Both the position numbers and the translations under genes were made by a program. This document shows, piece after piece, positions 8,952 to 17,128 of a DNA stretch of 64,000 nucleotides. The notes beneath the pieces were generated by a model. That model had not been told where the DNA came from. It was given only the letters and a program-made list of their open reading frames with translations, and ran no database searches. The number at the start of each line of letters is the position of its first letter. The first letter of the stretch is position 1. The stretch comes from Cylindrospermum stagnale PCC 7417. GTDB taxonomy: Bacteria > Cyanobacteriota > Cyanobacteriia > Cyanobacteriales > Nostocaceae. The stretch spans positions 3,747,501 to 3,811,500 of the forward strand of contig NC_019757.1 in assembly GCF_000317535.1 (NCBI RefSeq), written 5' to 3'.

Positions 8952-10229
8952 CTAAGATTTAGGAATGCGAGTGGTTTTAGTAGAACGAGTTTCCAACGCC
9001 ATCGCGTCTTCTTTTGCCACTTCTCGCTTGAGCCGCACTGTACCCGTTGGCGCATCCTGGATATCAACTACGGTTTTTAGAAGTTTAGCAGTTGCCTCGT
9101 TACCCGATTCATGAGCCAATTTTACAGCTTTGCCTAACTTCGCAGTTGCCATTTCAATATCACCCTGAGCGCGAGCCTCTAATCCCTCCTGAATAGACTG
9201 TGCTAGTTCTGCCTGTCCGGTGTAATGAGCAACCCGCCTGTCAATTTTGGTAGATTTGGCATCATCATCTGTCCAAGTCGCCAAAATTCGGGCTTCGGCG
9301 ATTTTGGTTTCAGTGCCGTTGAGGGTATACACTAGGCTGGCTCTACCTGCTAACATCTCATCCCCAACATTACCCGGATTTACCTCAATGCAGAAGTGGT
9401 AATCACGGGACTCTTTAACACCCCAAGCACCGGTGGGGTAATCAACAACTTGAGGTTTAACTGATTTGGCGCGATGGGTAAGGTCTACAATATCGGGACT
9501 CACTTGTTTGCAAAACAGGATTTTTGCTCCTTGGGGTGTCCATAGACGCATAGCAACATCGCTCACATCTTTGCTCATCGCTTTTTCGAGAATCGCCCGA
9601 AAGTCGGCGGCAATCATGTCTGCGTTAGGAATAATATCAGTTGTACCCAGGAGTTTGCCTGCAATTAGCTGGAGTTGAGCTACTCGCCAGTCAGTGCCCA
9701 CACCCCGACAATCACATTGAAAAACCCCTTCACACTGCTGTAAAACCTGATTCAGTTGCTGCTCATCAGAATCATCGTTCTGTCCATCTGTGAGCAGTAA
9801 TGCTTGACGGACTGCGTTAGGCATTTTTTTAAACTGTGTCAGCCCTTCAGTTAGCCAGGTAGACATGAGAGTGCCACCGTTAGCTAAGATATTTTTAATC
9901 GATGCGATCGCCTGCTGCTTTTTCTCAAATGTCGCTGGAGACACCGGAAACACCACGCTAGCTTTAGCCGCACCAGTAACGATAAAGAAGTGGGCATCTT
10001 CTGGCAGCAAATTAACAGCTTTAACTATGGCATCCCTAGCAGCATGAATCTTGCCGCCTCCCATTGAACCAGAGGTATCACAAATAATGCCAAAGAGTCT
10101 GGTAGTACTATTCGTTGCCGCTACTCCTTCACCTGCTTCAACGCTGACAGTCATGATGGCGTGAACTTCTCTCTCTCCTTGGGGAAGGTATTGATTTTGA
10201 AAGACTTCGGCTTTAAATTGGTTAGACAT
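8952..10229 (-). CDS. von Willebrand factor A (VWA) domain protein
   Basis: 425 aa. The VWA domain starts near residue 44. Its MIDAS motif DTSGSMGGGK (Asp51, Ser53, Ser55) should bind a divalent metal. It is followed by the conserved Thr/Gly region near GGTLMSTWL and LLLTDGQND. A second beta-rich region and a helical C terminus (about residues 340-400) follow. There is no signal peptide, so it is probably cytoplasmic. VWA proteins paired with a PP2C phosphatase and a zinc-ribbon kinase are known as TerY-type phosphorylation triads, and this gene sits 55 bp after such a phosphatase. Its role as scaffold or target of the kinase is inferred. Confidence 0.88.
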   Translation of the reverse strand: MSNQFKAEVFQNQYLPQGEREVHAIMTVSVEAGEGVAATNSTTRLFGIICDTSGSMGGGKIHAARDAIVKAVNLLPEDAHFFIVTGAAKASVVFPVSPATFEKKQQAIASIKNILANGGTLMSTWLTEGLTQFKKMPNAVRQALLLTDGQNDDSDEQQLNQVLQQCEGVFQCDCRGVGTDWRVAQLQLIAGKLLGTTDIIPNADMIAADFRAILEKAMSKDVSDVAMRLWTPQGAKILFCKQVSPDIVDLTHRAKSVKPQVVDYPTGAWGVKESRDYHFCIEVNPGNVGDEMLAGRASLVYTLNGTETKIAEARILATWTDDDAKSTKIDRRVAHYTGQAELAQSIQEGLEARAQGDIEMATAKLGKAVKLAHESGNEATAKLLKTVVDIQDAPTGTVRLKREVAKEDAMALETRSTKTTRIPKS

Positions 10230-10284
10230 TCAGGTTTTCTCCCTTGATTTATCTTCATTTTTAATAGATTTGGTTTTTTGCTTT

Positions 10285-11247
10285 TCATAAAATAGACAAA
10301 ACCGCAACAGTAATATTGTCATGTCCGCCGCAGTTACGCGCAAACTCGACAAGTGAGTGAGAGATGGCGTAGGCATAGCCCGCCGTAGGCATCGCATCTT
10401 TACCTGATGACTGCTGTACCAAGTTAGCCAGCTGCGTTGCTTCTGGGGCATAATTCCACAATCCATCGGTACACAGCAGCAGATATCCTGAACCAGGAAT
10501 AGTAAAGTTGACAATCGAGGGAATGGCATCTTCCATTGCATCTGCCCCTAACCAACGGGTAATTGCGTGAGCATGAGGCGATTGGCTAGCTTCTGCTGCG
10601 GTTATTTTACCCTCTGCTACCACTTCAGTTAGCCAGGAATCATCTCTAGTTAACTGCTGGGAGCTATTGGCAGAAATCCAATAAGCACGGCTATCGCCTA
10701 GCCAGCCAATAGTAGCAGTGCCCTCTTGAACAATGGCAGTAACAATGGTGGTTGAGGGGGGATCTAAATTGGCACTTGATTTATAAGGGATATTACATAC
10801 TGATGCCAAGGCAGTGGTAAAGGCTAATTTGGTTGCTGATTCTGGATTGTTCCCCTTTAAGGCAGTAGCTGCGGACTGACAGGCATTGAGAGCAGCGGTT
10901 TGGGCTGCTAAGTCTGGTTGATCGGAACTAGAAACGCCATCGCAAACTACGAGAATATACGCCTGAGTGCCAGATACAAGTTGTAGGGCGAGGAAATCTT
11001 CGTTACGTCGGTGTCTGAGTCCGCGATCGCTAACACCTGCCAGATGCGAGTTAATTATCACTTCGAGGTGCTCACGTTCTACAGGAACTTGGCGAAATCC
11101 ACATTGAGAACAATACCCCTCAGGATCAATCGCTTTAATTCCTGCACCGCATTTTTCACAAGCTAAAGATGTCAGAGATGCCCCGCATTCTTCACAAAAC
11201 TTGTCACCTACTACAACGGCAGCACCGCAGTTTGAACATTGCATCAT
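10285..11247 (-). CDS. PP2C-family Ser/Thr phosphatase with zinc ribbons
   Basis: 320 aa. The N terminus has three CxxC-type knuckles within 50 residues (CSNCG, CEECG, CEKCG/CSQCG), followed by a PP2C domain. Metal-binding and core motifs are visible: GVSDRGLRHRRNEDF near 71, VCDGVSS near 101, GWLGDSRAYW near 179, LLLCTDGLWNY near 257 and the final GGHDNITVAVL near 309. It probably reverses phosphorylation by the kinase encoded 45 bp upstream. A GC-rich palindromic repeat at 10363-10397 is translated in frame as part of the segment KDAMPTAGYAYAIS. The domain is intact around it. Confidence 0.93.
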   Translation of the reverse strand: MMQCSNCGAAVVVGDKFCEECGASLTSLACEKCGAGIKAIDPEGYCSQCGFRQVPVEREHLEVIINSHLAGVSDRGLRHRRNEDFLALQLVSGTQAYILVVCDGVSSSDQPDLAAQTAALNACQSAATALKGNNPESATKLAFTTALASVCNIPYKSSANLDPPSTTIVTAIVQEGTATIGWLGDSRAYWISANSSQQLTRDDSWLTEVVAEGKITAAEASQSPHAHAITRWLGADAMEDAIPSIVNFTIPGSGYLLLCTDGLWNYAPEATQLANLVQQSSGKDAMPTAGYAYAISHSLVEFARNCGGHDNITVAVLSIL

Positions 11248-11268
11248 AAATTATTAATAATTAGTCAT

Positions 11269-11296
11269 TTTTGAATTTTGAATTTTGAATTATTAA
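11269..11296. repeat. Heptamer tandem repeat (TTGAATT-type)
   Basis: About three consecutive TTTGAAT units occupy the short gap between the kinase and phosphatase genes and touch the kinase stop codon. This is a typical short tandemly repeated repetitive (STRR) sequence of filamentous cyanobacteria. Confidence 0.6.
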
Positions 11297-13470
11297 AACA
11301 GGGTTCTGGGACGTACTCGATTTGCTTGATCAACTAAGGGAATTTTCTCATTTCCACTTGCTAGGTGTGCCATGTCGCGCAAAGTTTTTTCTAAGCCGCA
11401 CCTCAGAGGCTTTTCCTCAAATGGCTGTCCCAAAATCTTCAAATCGGCGGCGGCTTTTAAGGTGCGTGAAGTCAGCAATTTTAGGGCAGTTTCCAAGACT
11501 TGTTTAGTTAGGCGATAGCGGTCAATACCTTCCAAGGTAAGGGTTTCAACTGCTGCTGAAGCTGCTTTAAGTTCTTGGGTTCCTGGCATCGTGCGATCGC
11601 TATCAATTAAACTCCGGGCAATTTCTACACGCGATCGCGTAAACAAATTAGAAGTTGGCGGTACCCGTTCTAACGCCTTCACCGCACCCAGACGATCGCC
11701 TGTCGCACAAAGACAACGCCCTAATCCAAACGACGCCGATACATAACCAGGATCGGTGCGGGATACTAAGTCATACATCTTAATTGCTAGTTGGTAATTT
11801 TGCGCCTGTTCTGCTGCTAGTCCCAAAGCTAGTTTCGGCGCTACCTCCCCCGGTAAATCAAAATAAGCTTGGTCGATTGTTTGCTGTGCCTCTTGGAGTT
11901 TACCCTGTGCCATGAGCGATCGCCCCCGATACCAAAAAACTCGCCAGTCCCAAGGATCTTTAGCCTCAACTTTAGCGATCGCTTGTTCTGCTTCATTGTA
12001 TTCACCCGCGTCAATTAAGCTATTTGCCAAACGCAACCATGCTTCCTTGGATGTAGGATATTGCTGGACAACAACCTCTAAACTCACACATCGCTTGACA
12101 GGATCGGCAATCGCACTGGCATTGAGTACAGCATTAAAGCCAGAATCGCTAGAATCTAACAACGGTATAGGCAATTGCCGATAGTCGGCGGTAATTAATT
12201 CAAAATCTCCACTATTGGTGAGAGCCAGCATATCGCCACCAAATAAGTTGCTAGCATAAGGACGGGGAATATTCGTGGCGATCGCCACCACTTCCCGCAG
12301 TACACCCAATAACTGATCTGCCATTTCATCTGCTGACTGAAATCGATCATCAGCATTTTCAGCGGTAGCTTTGATTAAAAACCGATAAAGTGATTCTTGT
12401 TCAGCAAACAGGGGTTCTTCTTGAGGACTGGGCAATTTATAAAGGTGTTCTTTGCTAAAACCCTTAATTTCCGTCAGCAACACCGCCAAAGTTCGACCAA
12501 GAGTATATAAATCAGAAACGATTGTCGGACCTTCCCCGGCTTCGGGGGCACTATAGCCGACAGTACCGTAGATATCACCATCGGGGTCATCGAGACGGCG
12601 AACACCACCTAAATCAATTAATTTCACATCGCCGCCCTCAACCATAATATTATCTGGCTTGAAGTCGCAGTATACCAACCCCAAAGAATGCAAATAAGCA
12701 AAGGCGCTGAGGATGCGGTGAATATAGGCGATCGCTTCTGCCACTGGTAAGGGGCCCCGACTCTTACGAATTTCCTTCAAAGTTTGACCCCCGACATACT
12801 CCATCACAATAAAACCCTCGTTATTGTGGTTAACAAAGTTGTAGATCCCCACAATATTCGAGTGTTTCACTGCTGCCAAAAATTGCCTTTCTGCTACAGC
12901 AACAGCGGCACTAGAAGCGTCTTCTGTATTCAGCAGTCCTTTGAGGACGACGTAGCGAGACAGGGTTTGATCAAAACCCAAGTAAATCCAACCTAAACCA
13001 CCAAATGCGATCGCCCCTTTAACTTCATATTGCCCGACAACTAAATCACCTCTTTTGAGGCTAGGAATAAACGAAAACTTCTGTCCGCACTTGCTACAAA
13101 ATCCTTTTTCCCGTCGCAGCGGATGATTGCAATTGCCGCAGAATCGTTTGTTATCTGGTACTTGCGGGTTGGGAATTATCGCTTTTTCTGGCTCCGTTGA
13201 AGGCAGTTCTGGCACAGAGATTAATCCTGCACCCAACTGTCTGCGGCTACTGCGGGCAGAGGTGCTACTGGTACGCCGTGAACCCTTGGAACGGTTAGTT
13301 AGCGGTGAAGAACCGGTATTTGTGGTAACCGATGAATTCCTACCCGTGATAGTTGCGCTTTGCTTTTGGCTAACTACTGGAGTTTTCACCGCTGCTAGTC
13401 CGCAGACGTTGCAATAGTCATCTTCAATAGTACCAGTGCATCCATTTCTTGAGCAGCGTAAGCCTTCCAT
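11293..13470 (-). CDS. pknG: PknG-type Ser/Thr kinase (rubredoxin-like, kinase, TPR)
   Basis: 725 aa with the full PknG layout. A first zinc knuckle lies at residues 5-23, then a Ser/Thr-rich linker, a rubredoxin-like four-Cys site at 111-128, a kinase domain at about 147-390 and TPR repeats to the C terminus. Kinase features: FGGLGWIYLG glycine loop, VVLKG Lys177, YCDFKPDN with catalytic Asp269, IDLGG metal Asp286, and SDLYTLGRTLA. The last is nearly the same as in mycobacterial PknG, and so is the C-terminal VRPRTLF. In actinobacteria PknG senses amino acids through GlnH/GlnX and controls glutamate metabolism through the FHA protein GarA. Here a phosphatase, VWA, FHA and four-TM gene follow in the same operon. 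Confidence 0.93.
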   Translation of the reverse strand: MEGLRCSRNGCTGTIEDDYCNVCGLAAVKTPVVSQKQSATITGRNSSVTTNTGSSPLTNRSKGSRRTSSTSARSSRRQLGAGLISVPELPSTEPEKAIIPNPQVPDNKRFCGNCNHPLRREKGFCSKCGQKFSFIPSLKRGDLVVGQYEVKGAIAFGGLGWIYLGFDQTLSRYVVLKGLLNTEDASSAAVAVAERQFLAAVKHSNIVGIYNFVNHNNEGFIVMEYVGGQTLKEIRKSRGPLPVAEAIAYIHRILSAFAYLHSLGLVYCDFKPDNIMVEGGDVKLIDLGGVRRLDDPDGDIYGTVGYSAPEAGEGPTIVSDLYTLGRTLAVLLTEIKGFSKEHLYKLPSPQEEPLFAEQESLYRFLIKATAENADDRFQSADEMADQLLGVLREVVAIATNIPRPYASNLFGGDMLALTNSGDFELITADYRQLPIPLLDSSDSGFNAVLNASAIADPVKRCVSLEVVVQQYPTSKEAWLRLANSLIDAGEYNEAEQAIAKVEAKDPWDWRVFWYRGRSLMAQGKLQEAQQTIDQAYFDLPGEVAPKLALGLAAEQAQNYQLAIKMYDLVSRTDPGYVSASFGLGRCLCATGDRLGAVKALERVPPTSNLFTRSRVEIARSLIDSDRTMPGTQELKAASAAVETLTLEGIDRYRLTKQVLETALKLLTSRTLKAAADLKILGQPFEEKPLRCGLEKTLRDMAHLASGNEKIPLVDQANRVRPRTLF

Positions 13471-13481
13471 ATTAGGGATTG

Positions 13482-13620
13482 GTAATAGGTAATTGGTAAT
13501 TGGTAATAGGTAATTGATAATTGATAATTGGGAAAAAGGTAATTAGGCATTGAGGGAATTTTTGAATAAGTCTCTTTCTTTTTTCTGCCAATTACCCATT
13601 ACCCATTACCTATTACCATT
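13482..13620. repeat. Heptamer STRR repeats (GGTAATT / ATTACC)
   Basis: The spacer between the coiled-coil gene and pknG holds two clusters. One is GGTAATA/GGTAATT units at about 13490-13530; the other is ATTACCC/ATTACCT units at about 13591-13617 in the opposite sense. RNA of the region can fold into a long AT-rich hairpin. The second cluster encodes the last residues and stop codon of the upstream gene. Confidence 0.8.
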
Positions 13621-14814
13621 TAACCGCTTTTCATATTGGGAAACTAATTCAGCCGCTTTATCTAAGGGAGTCGGGCGCATATATAGCAGTTCCTTTGCCT
13701 GTTGTGCTAGTTCAGCTAAAATGGCATCTTCGATCAATCTCCGCACCAGCGCTTTGGCTTTGAGGGCGTCAAGGCGTCCACGTAACTCCCGACGAGTTTG
13801 TAGAAGATTGTTATGGGCTGTATCTGTGCGTTGTGCTGTTACCATGTACTCTCTGGCTTTGAGCAGCCAATTGTCTAAACCAACCATAACTGGATTGACT
13901 AAACCCTGTGCTAATTTAGTTTCTAACTTTGTCAGCCATTGGCTAAGAGCATCTATTTGCGCCTGGGGCAATGGAGTTTGCATTATTGAGTGATCCACAA
14001 TTTTTTCTTGGCTTTCCGCAAAAGTAGCAACAGATTTTGAGTGGAGTTTTTCTAATTGTTGTAAAGTCTCCTGTGCGATCGCTAATTTATCCCGCGCTTG
14101 AGCAAGCTGTTTAGCTGCTTGTGCCAAAGTTGATTGTAGCTGTGCCAGCATTGGCTGGATCTGGTGTTGAAAATCCTCACTCACCCCCAAAGGATCTTGT
14201 TCTATGCGTTGCTGGAGAGATGCAATCGTCCCACGAATCAGCAGTATTTCACTCAGAGAACTTTGTCCCAAAGATTCACCTAATTTTTCCAGTGATTGGA
14301 TTTGAGCGACGGCATCTTTTAGCATCCCATCCAGATTAGCCCAAGCAGCATCAACAGCGAGAACGGCATCTCTAGCCACAGAGAAGGCATGATTCATCAC
14401 TTGCAGTAACTGTGCCGGGGCGATCGCCTGAGCTGTTTGCGCGATCGTCAATAATTCTCTTTGTGCTAAAGGCGTTTGCACCGCAGGTAACCGAATAGAG
14501 GCTCCTGTGAGCAGTTGTTTAATTTCATCAACTTTCTGTTCAGGCACCAAAAAGCGTGGCAGTTGCTGTCTTAGCTTGCTAGCCTGATCTATTGTCTGCA
14601 CCAATAAGTCGAAGTATTGAAACAAGTCGTTCATCGCTGAGATTGCTGGACTGACCCGAATCGCCGTAATTCCCGTCAACTGCACTCCGGGAAATCCAGG
14701 ACTACCACAAAGACGCTGATATGTTGGCAATTCCTGTAGTTCAAGGAGATTGTGACTAGCAATATTGATTTTATTTTTCCAGTCAGCTAAAAGTTGATCA
14801 ATTTCATCTGTCAA
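13606..14814 (-). CDS. Coiled-coil protein, first gene of the pknG operon
   Basis: 402 aa, almost entirely helical, rich in Gln, Ala and Leu, with heptad-like stretches around residues 190-280 (LAQLQSTLAQAAKQ, LQQLEKLHSK). No signal peptide or TM segment and no known enzyme motif. The start is TTG at 14814, supported by AAGGAG eight bases upstream; no ATG is as well placed. The last residues (NGNR) and the stop are encoded by the heptamer repeat, so the original C terminus may have been replaced. It is co-oriented with and 135 bp before pknG. Function unknown; scaffold or partner of the kinase is a guess from context. Confidence 0.82.
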   Translation of the reverse strand: MTDEIDQLLADWKNKINIASHNLLELQELPTYQRLCGSPGFPGVQLTGITAIRVSPAISAMNDLFQYFDLLVQTIDQASKLRQQLPRFLVPEQKVDEIKQLLTGASIRLPAVQTPLAQRELLTIAQTAQAIAPAQLLQVMNHAFSVARDAVLAVDAAWANLDGMLKDAVAQIQSLEKLGESLGQSSLSEILLIRGTIASLQQRIEQDPLGVSEDFQHQIQPMLAQLQSTLAQAAKQLAQARDKLAIAQETLQQLEKLHSKSVATFAESQEKIVDHSIMQTPLPQAQIDALSQWLTKLETKLAQGLVNPVMVGLDNWLLKAREYMVTAQRTDTAHNNLLQTRRELRGRLDALKAKALVRRLIEDAILAELAQQAKELLYMRPTPLDKAAELVSQYEKRLNGNR

Positions 14815-15148
14815 AACGATGACTCCTTATAATAAATGGATTGCTAAGATAATGTGCTTATAGCATTGCACGATAAGCCTGATACAAATCATAGGCTTTT
14901 AATTCTTTCCCCCTGAAAACAGTAACCTTTCTATTTTCCTCTGTCCAGAGTATAAAAATGCGCTACCAAAAATCAGATTTAAGTGATAATATCTCTTGGT
15001 AATGATGTTATGTACATTTGTAATTATGCTGTATAGAATGATAAAATCAATTTAATTATCCATCTTTATCTGCGTTTATCTGCGGTTAATTCTTTCTCAT
15101 ATCTTATTCCATGCAACTTCATATCAATTTGGTATAAGCAATATTTTT
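14815..15148. other. Intergenic region with divergent promoters, no gene seen
   Basis: 334 bp of AT-rich sequence between the minus-strand pknG operon and the plus-strand effector gene. It must contain the promoters for both directions. I could not pick reliable -35/-10 pairs and see no hairpin of note. Confidence 0.4.
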
Positions 15149-15727
15149 ATGGATGAAGTTTTTCCTACGCTCACAGCAATTTTCCAGAATGTTAATGAAT
15201 GGCTAAAGTTTGCAGAGGCTAAGAACGGGATTCTGCTGGCTTTTTCTGGTGCTGGTATTACTGCAACTATAACCCTTTTAGCTACAGCATAGAATCTGCC
15301 AAATTCTTTAAAATTGGGTTTATTGTTAACAACTATTCTCCTTTGTATTTGTTCTTTACTCTGTTCATTTTCTTTTTTGCCTAAAACAAATTTGGAGCGG
15401 TTGTTATGGTTGCGAACTAAACCACCTAAAAACTCAAATTTAATCCGGCAAGATCAAGATAATTTGTACTATTTTGGACATTTGCGGAAATATGATTCAA
15501 CTCAACTATTGGATGCGCTGAATGAGCATTACTTTGAGGGGAAGCTCAATAAAAATCCAGCCTATAAAAAGGAATACAGGGACATTGCTGGACAAATCAC
15601 AATTAACGCCGAAATTGCCTTCCTAAAGTTTCAAGTTTTTACTTATGCGATATATATCTTAATTGCTTCTATTTTGGTAATTCCCTGTTCAGTTTTAACC
15701 AGTCTAGTTATTTATCGGAGTTTGTAA
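15149..15727 (+). pseudogene. Pycsar-type two-TM effector (PycTM-like) split by in-frame TAG
   Basis: ATG at 15149 opens a 47-codon frame whose product contains FAEAKNGILLAFSGAG, the first helix and motif typical of PycTM (DUF5706-type) effectors. It stops at TAG 15290-15292. The same frame then continues without another stop to 15727. It supplies the second hydrophobic helix (GLLLTTILLCICSLLCSF), the NLYYFGHLRKY motif, a helix with EYRDIAGQITINAEIA and a last TM segment. One nonsense codon therefore separates the parts of a single about 192-residue protein; a TTG at 15314 could only give a fragment lacking the first helix. In Pycsar, such effectors disrupt the membrane when bound by cCMP or cUMP. 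It lies 79 bp before a cyclase-like gene. Either the defence gene is inactivated, the stop is read through, or there is a sequencing error. Confidence 0.72.
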
Positions 15728-15806
15728 TTTTATTTTCAGTATTGACTGGAAAAAAATTGATTCAGAGAATCAGTTGATGTAAACATTTCAAAACAAGCAA
15801 TTTTTT

Positions 15807-16784
15807 ATGCCGTCCGAGTCAATTACTTTAACCGCAGTCCAACTAGATCTTGTCAATTCTACAGAATCTATTAAAGTCATACACAGTCATTTGGGTAACA
15901 GGGGGCTAAGACTTTTTATTGAAGATATTGAAAAAGTTGTCTCTGAAGCTTTTAATGAATCAGTTAGTAGTTTGAAAATTGACTCTAAATTCACACGAAT
16001 TACTGAGAATAACATCAAAGAAGTGATTGACGCTGAAATGCCACCCACTAACTTGTCTGAAAAACCTAACTTCAACAGAATAACTGAAGCTATGGCAGAT
16101 GGTTATAGACTCACATTTGAATCTGTTGAATATGCCTATTCATTTGTAAAAGAATTTTGCGACCTTGTAAAAAAAGGTAACGAAAAGCCTGGTACATATA
16201 AGTGGGTGTTTCGCATTGGTGCTGCAACAGATGATATTGATTATGATACATCGAGTATAAATCCAATGGTCGGAATGGGCTTTGCAACAGTTAAAGAGTT
16301 AGAAACTGGAGCATACCCTGGCTGGATTTTTGTTGATCGAGCAACGTATGATACTCTTTCTGAAGAGATAAAACACAATTTCTCTCAGAAGGAGTTCACA
16401 ACTAAGCATCAAGAAGTGAAACAAGCTTGGGGTTGTCAGATGATTTCTGATGCCTCCCTACCCACTGCTGAACCAATAACACTAGAAGAAATTTATGCCC
16501 TGTTTAAAAAACTAACCCAGTCGGCTCAGATTACGAGGGTCGCGCAATTAATAGGAATGCCAAATGATTTTCGCCCTTCAACTTATGTCAATCTTTTTGC
16601 AGCGAAAACCGCTATCGTAGACTGGGCAGCAGGATACGAGAATGGAGATCATTTTAGATTAGAAAGACTAAATGGTTCTTCAATCCTCAAAATTGCCGTT
16701 CGGCGTATCGCTTCAACTTCGATGCGGGCGTCAGGTACAACTTCAACGGTTTTCGAGTTGCGTGTTCTGCTGCATAGTTTGTAG
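15807..16784 (+). CDS. Nucleotide-cyclase-like protein with effector-associated tail (PycC-like)
   Basis: 325 aa. Residues 5-215 read as a class III cyclase fold. Asp14 in VQLDLVNST and Asp98 in MADGYRLTF match the two metal-binding aspartates, and FRIGAA (135-140) and GAYPGWIFVDRATYDTL (168-184) match the rest of the fold. Residues about 228-288 (LEEIYALFKKL, MPNDFRPS, AKTAIVDWA) resemble an effector-associated adaptor domain of conflict systems. Next to a PycTM-like effector this fits a pyrimidine cyclase of a Pycsar defence locus, though base specificity cannot be read from the sequence. From about residue 289 the frame runs into a foreign remnant of another gene in a different frame, so the native C terminus is lost or altered. 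Confidence 0.72.
   Translation: MPSESITLTAVQLDLVNSTESIKVIHSHLGNRGLRLFIEDIEKVVSEAFNESVSSLKIDSKFTRITENNIKEVIDAEMPPTNLSEKPNFNRITEAMADGYRLTFESVEYAYSFVKEFCDLVKKGNEKPGTYKWVFRIGAATDDIDYDTSSINPMVGMGFATVKELETGAYPGWIFVDRATYDTLSEEIKHNFSQKEFTTKHQEVKQAWGCQMISDASLPTAEPITLEEIYALFKKLTQSAQITRVAQLIGMPNDFRPSTYVNLFAAKTAIVDWAAGYENGDHFRLERLNGSSILKIAVRRIASTSMRASGTTSTVFELRVLLHSL
16673..16777 (+). pseudogene. Remnant of a formylglycine-generating-enzyme (SUMF1/FGE) C terminus
   Basis: In the frame of 16673, 34 codons read WFFNPQNCRSAYRFNF, then GFRVACSAA and a TAG. This is the characteristic C-terminal signature of FGE-sulfatase-type proteins, common in Nostoc. Upstream, this frame hits a TAG at about 16655 and there is no further FGE sequence, so only the tail survives. 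It overlaps the 3' end of the cyclase-like gene in another frame, which marks a deletion or recombination junction near 16670. Confidence 0.8.
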
Positions 16785-17128
16785 CCTTTATACTGTTGTC
16801 CTTTTGCCCTTTTCCCTTTTTTCTTTACCCTTGCGACCAGCTTGCAACTACCCACCATCCTCAGAGTTCTTTGCGTCGCATAGCAGGTAGGGCAGCATGA
16901 CAATACAAACGCTCTTCATTTTCCCCTAAGAAAATTAATTGTTGGCGCTTTTACTGTCCACTATCCCCTAAGAATATCGCATCTTAACCAAGGGTGGATG
17001 ACTGTCACTACAAAGACTTCTGCTCTTGTTGTCTGAAACTCGGCTGGAGCGACTTTATCCGCAAGTAAACATACAGAGAAAGTTTATATAATGTCAGTAT
17101 TATAACAAGTGAGTAGGTGCTTTCGCAG
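16785..17128. other. Intergenic region, no gene seen
   Basis: About 340 bp following the FGE remnant. It contains a pyrimidine-rich tract (about 16797-16835) and, towards 17090, AT-rich sequence that probably holds the promoter of the secreted-protein gene. No convincing coding signal on either strand. Confidence 0.4.

Noticed and set aside
8879-9067. Short minus-strand frame between the VWA and FHA genes
   Set aside because: It overlaps the VWA gene end in another frame and has no start signal; the spacer is better read as non-coding.
13482-13620. Possible CRISPR-like array
   Set aside because: The units are 7 bp and contiguous without spacers; they are STRR heptamers. No CRISPR array or cas gene was seen in the window.
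15314-15727. A stand-alone protein starting at TTG 15314
   Set aside because: The frame is continuous with the 15149 frame except for one TAG, and the first effector helix lies before the stop, so it is better read as the second part of one broken gene.
16649-16903. An 84-codon minus-strand frame over the end of the cyclase gene
   Set aside because: It is the antisense shadow of the FGE remnant and a pyrimidine-rich tract; no ribosome-binding site and composition unlike a protein.
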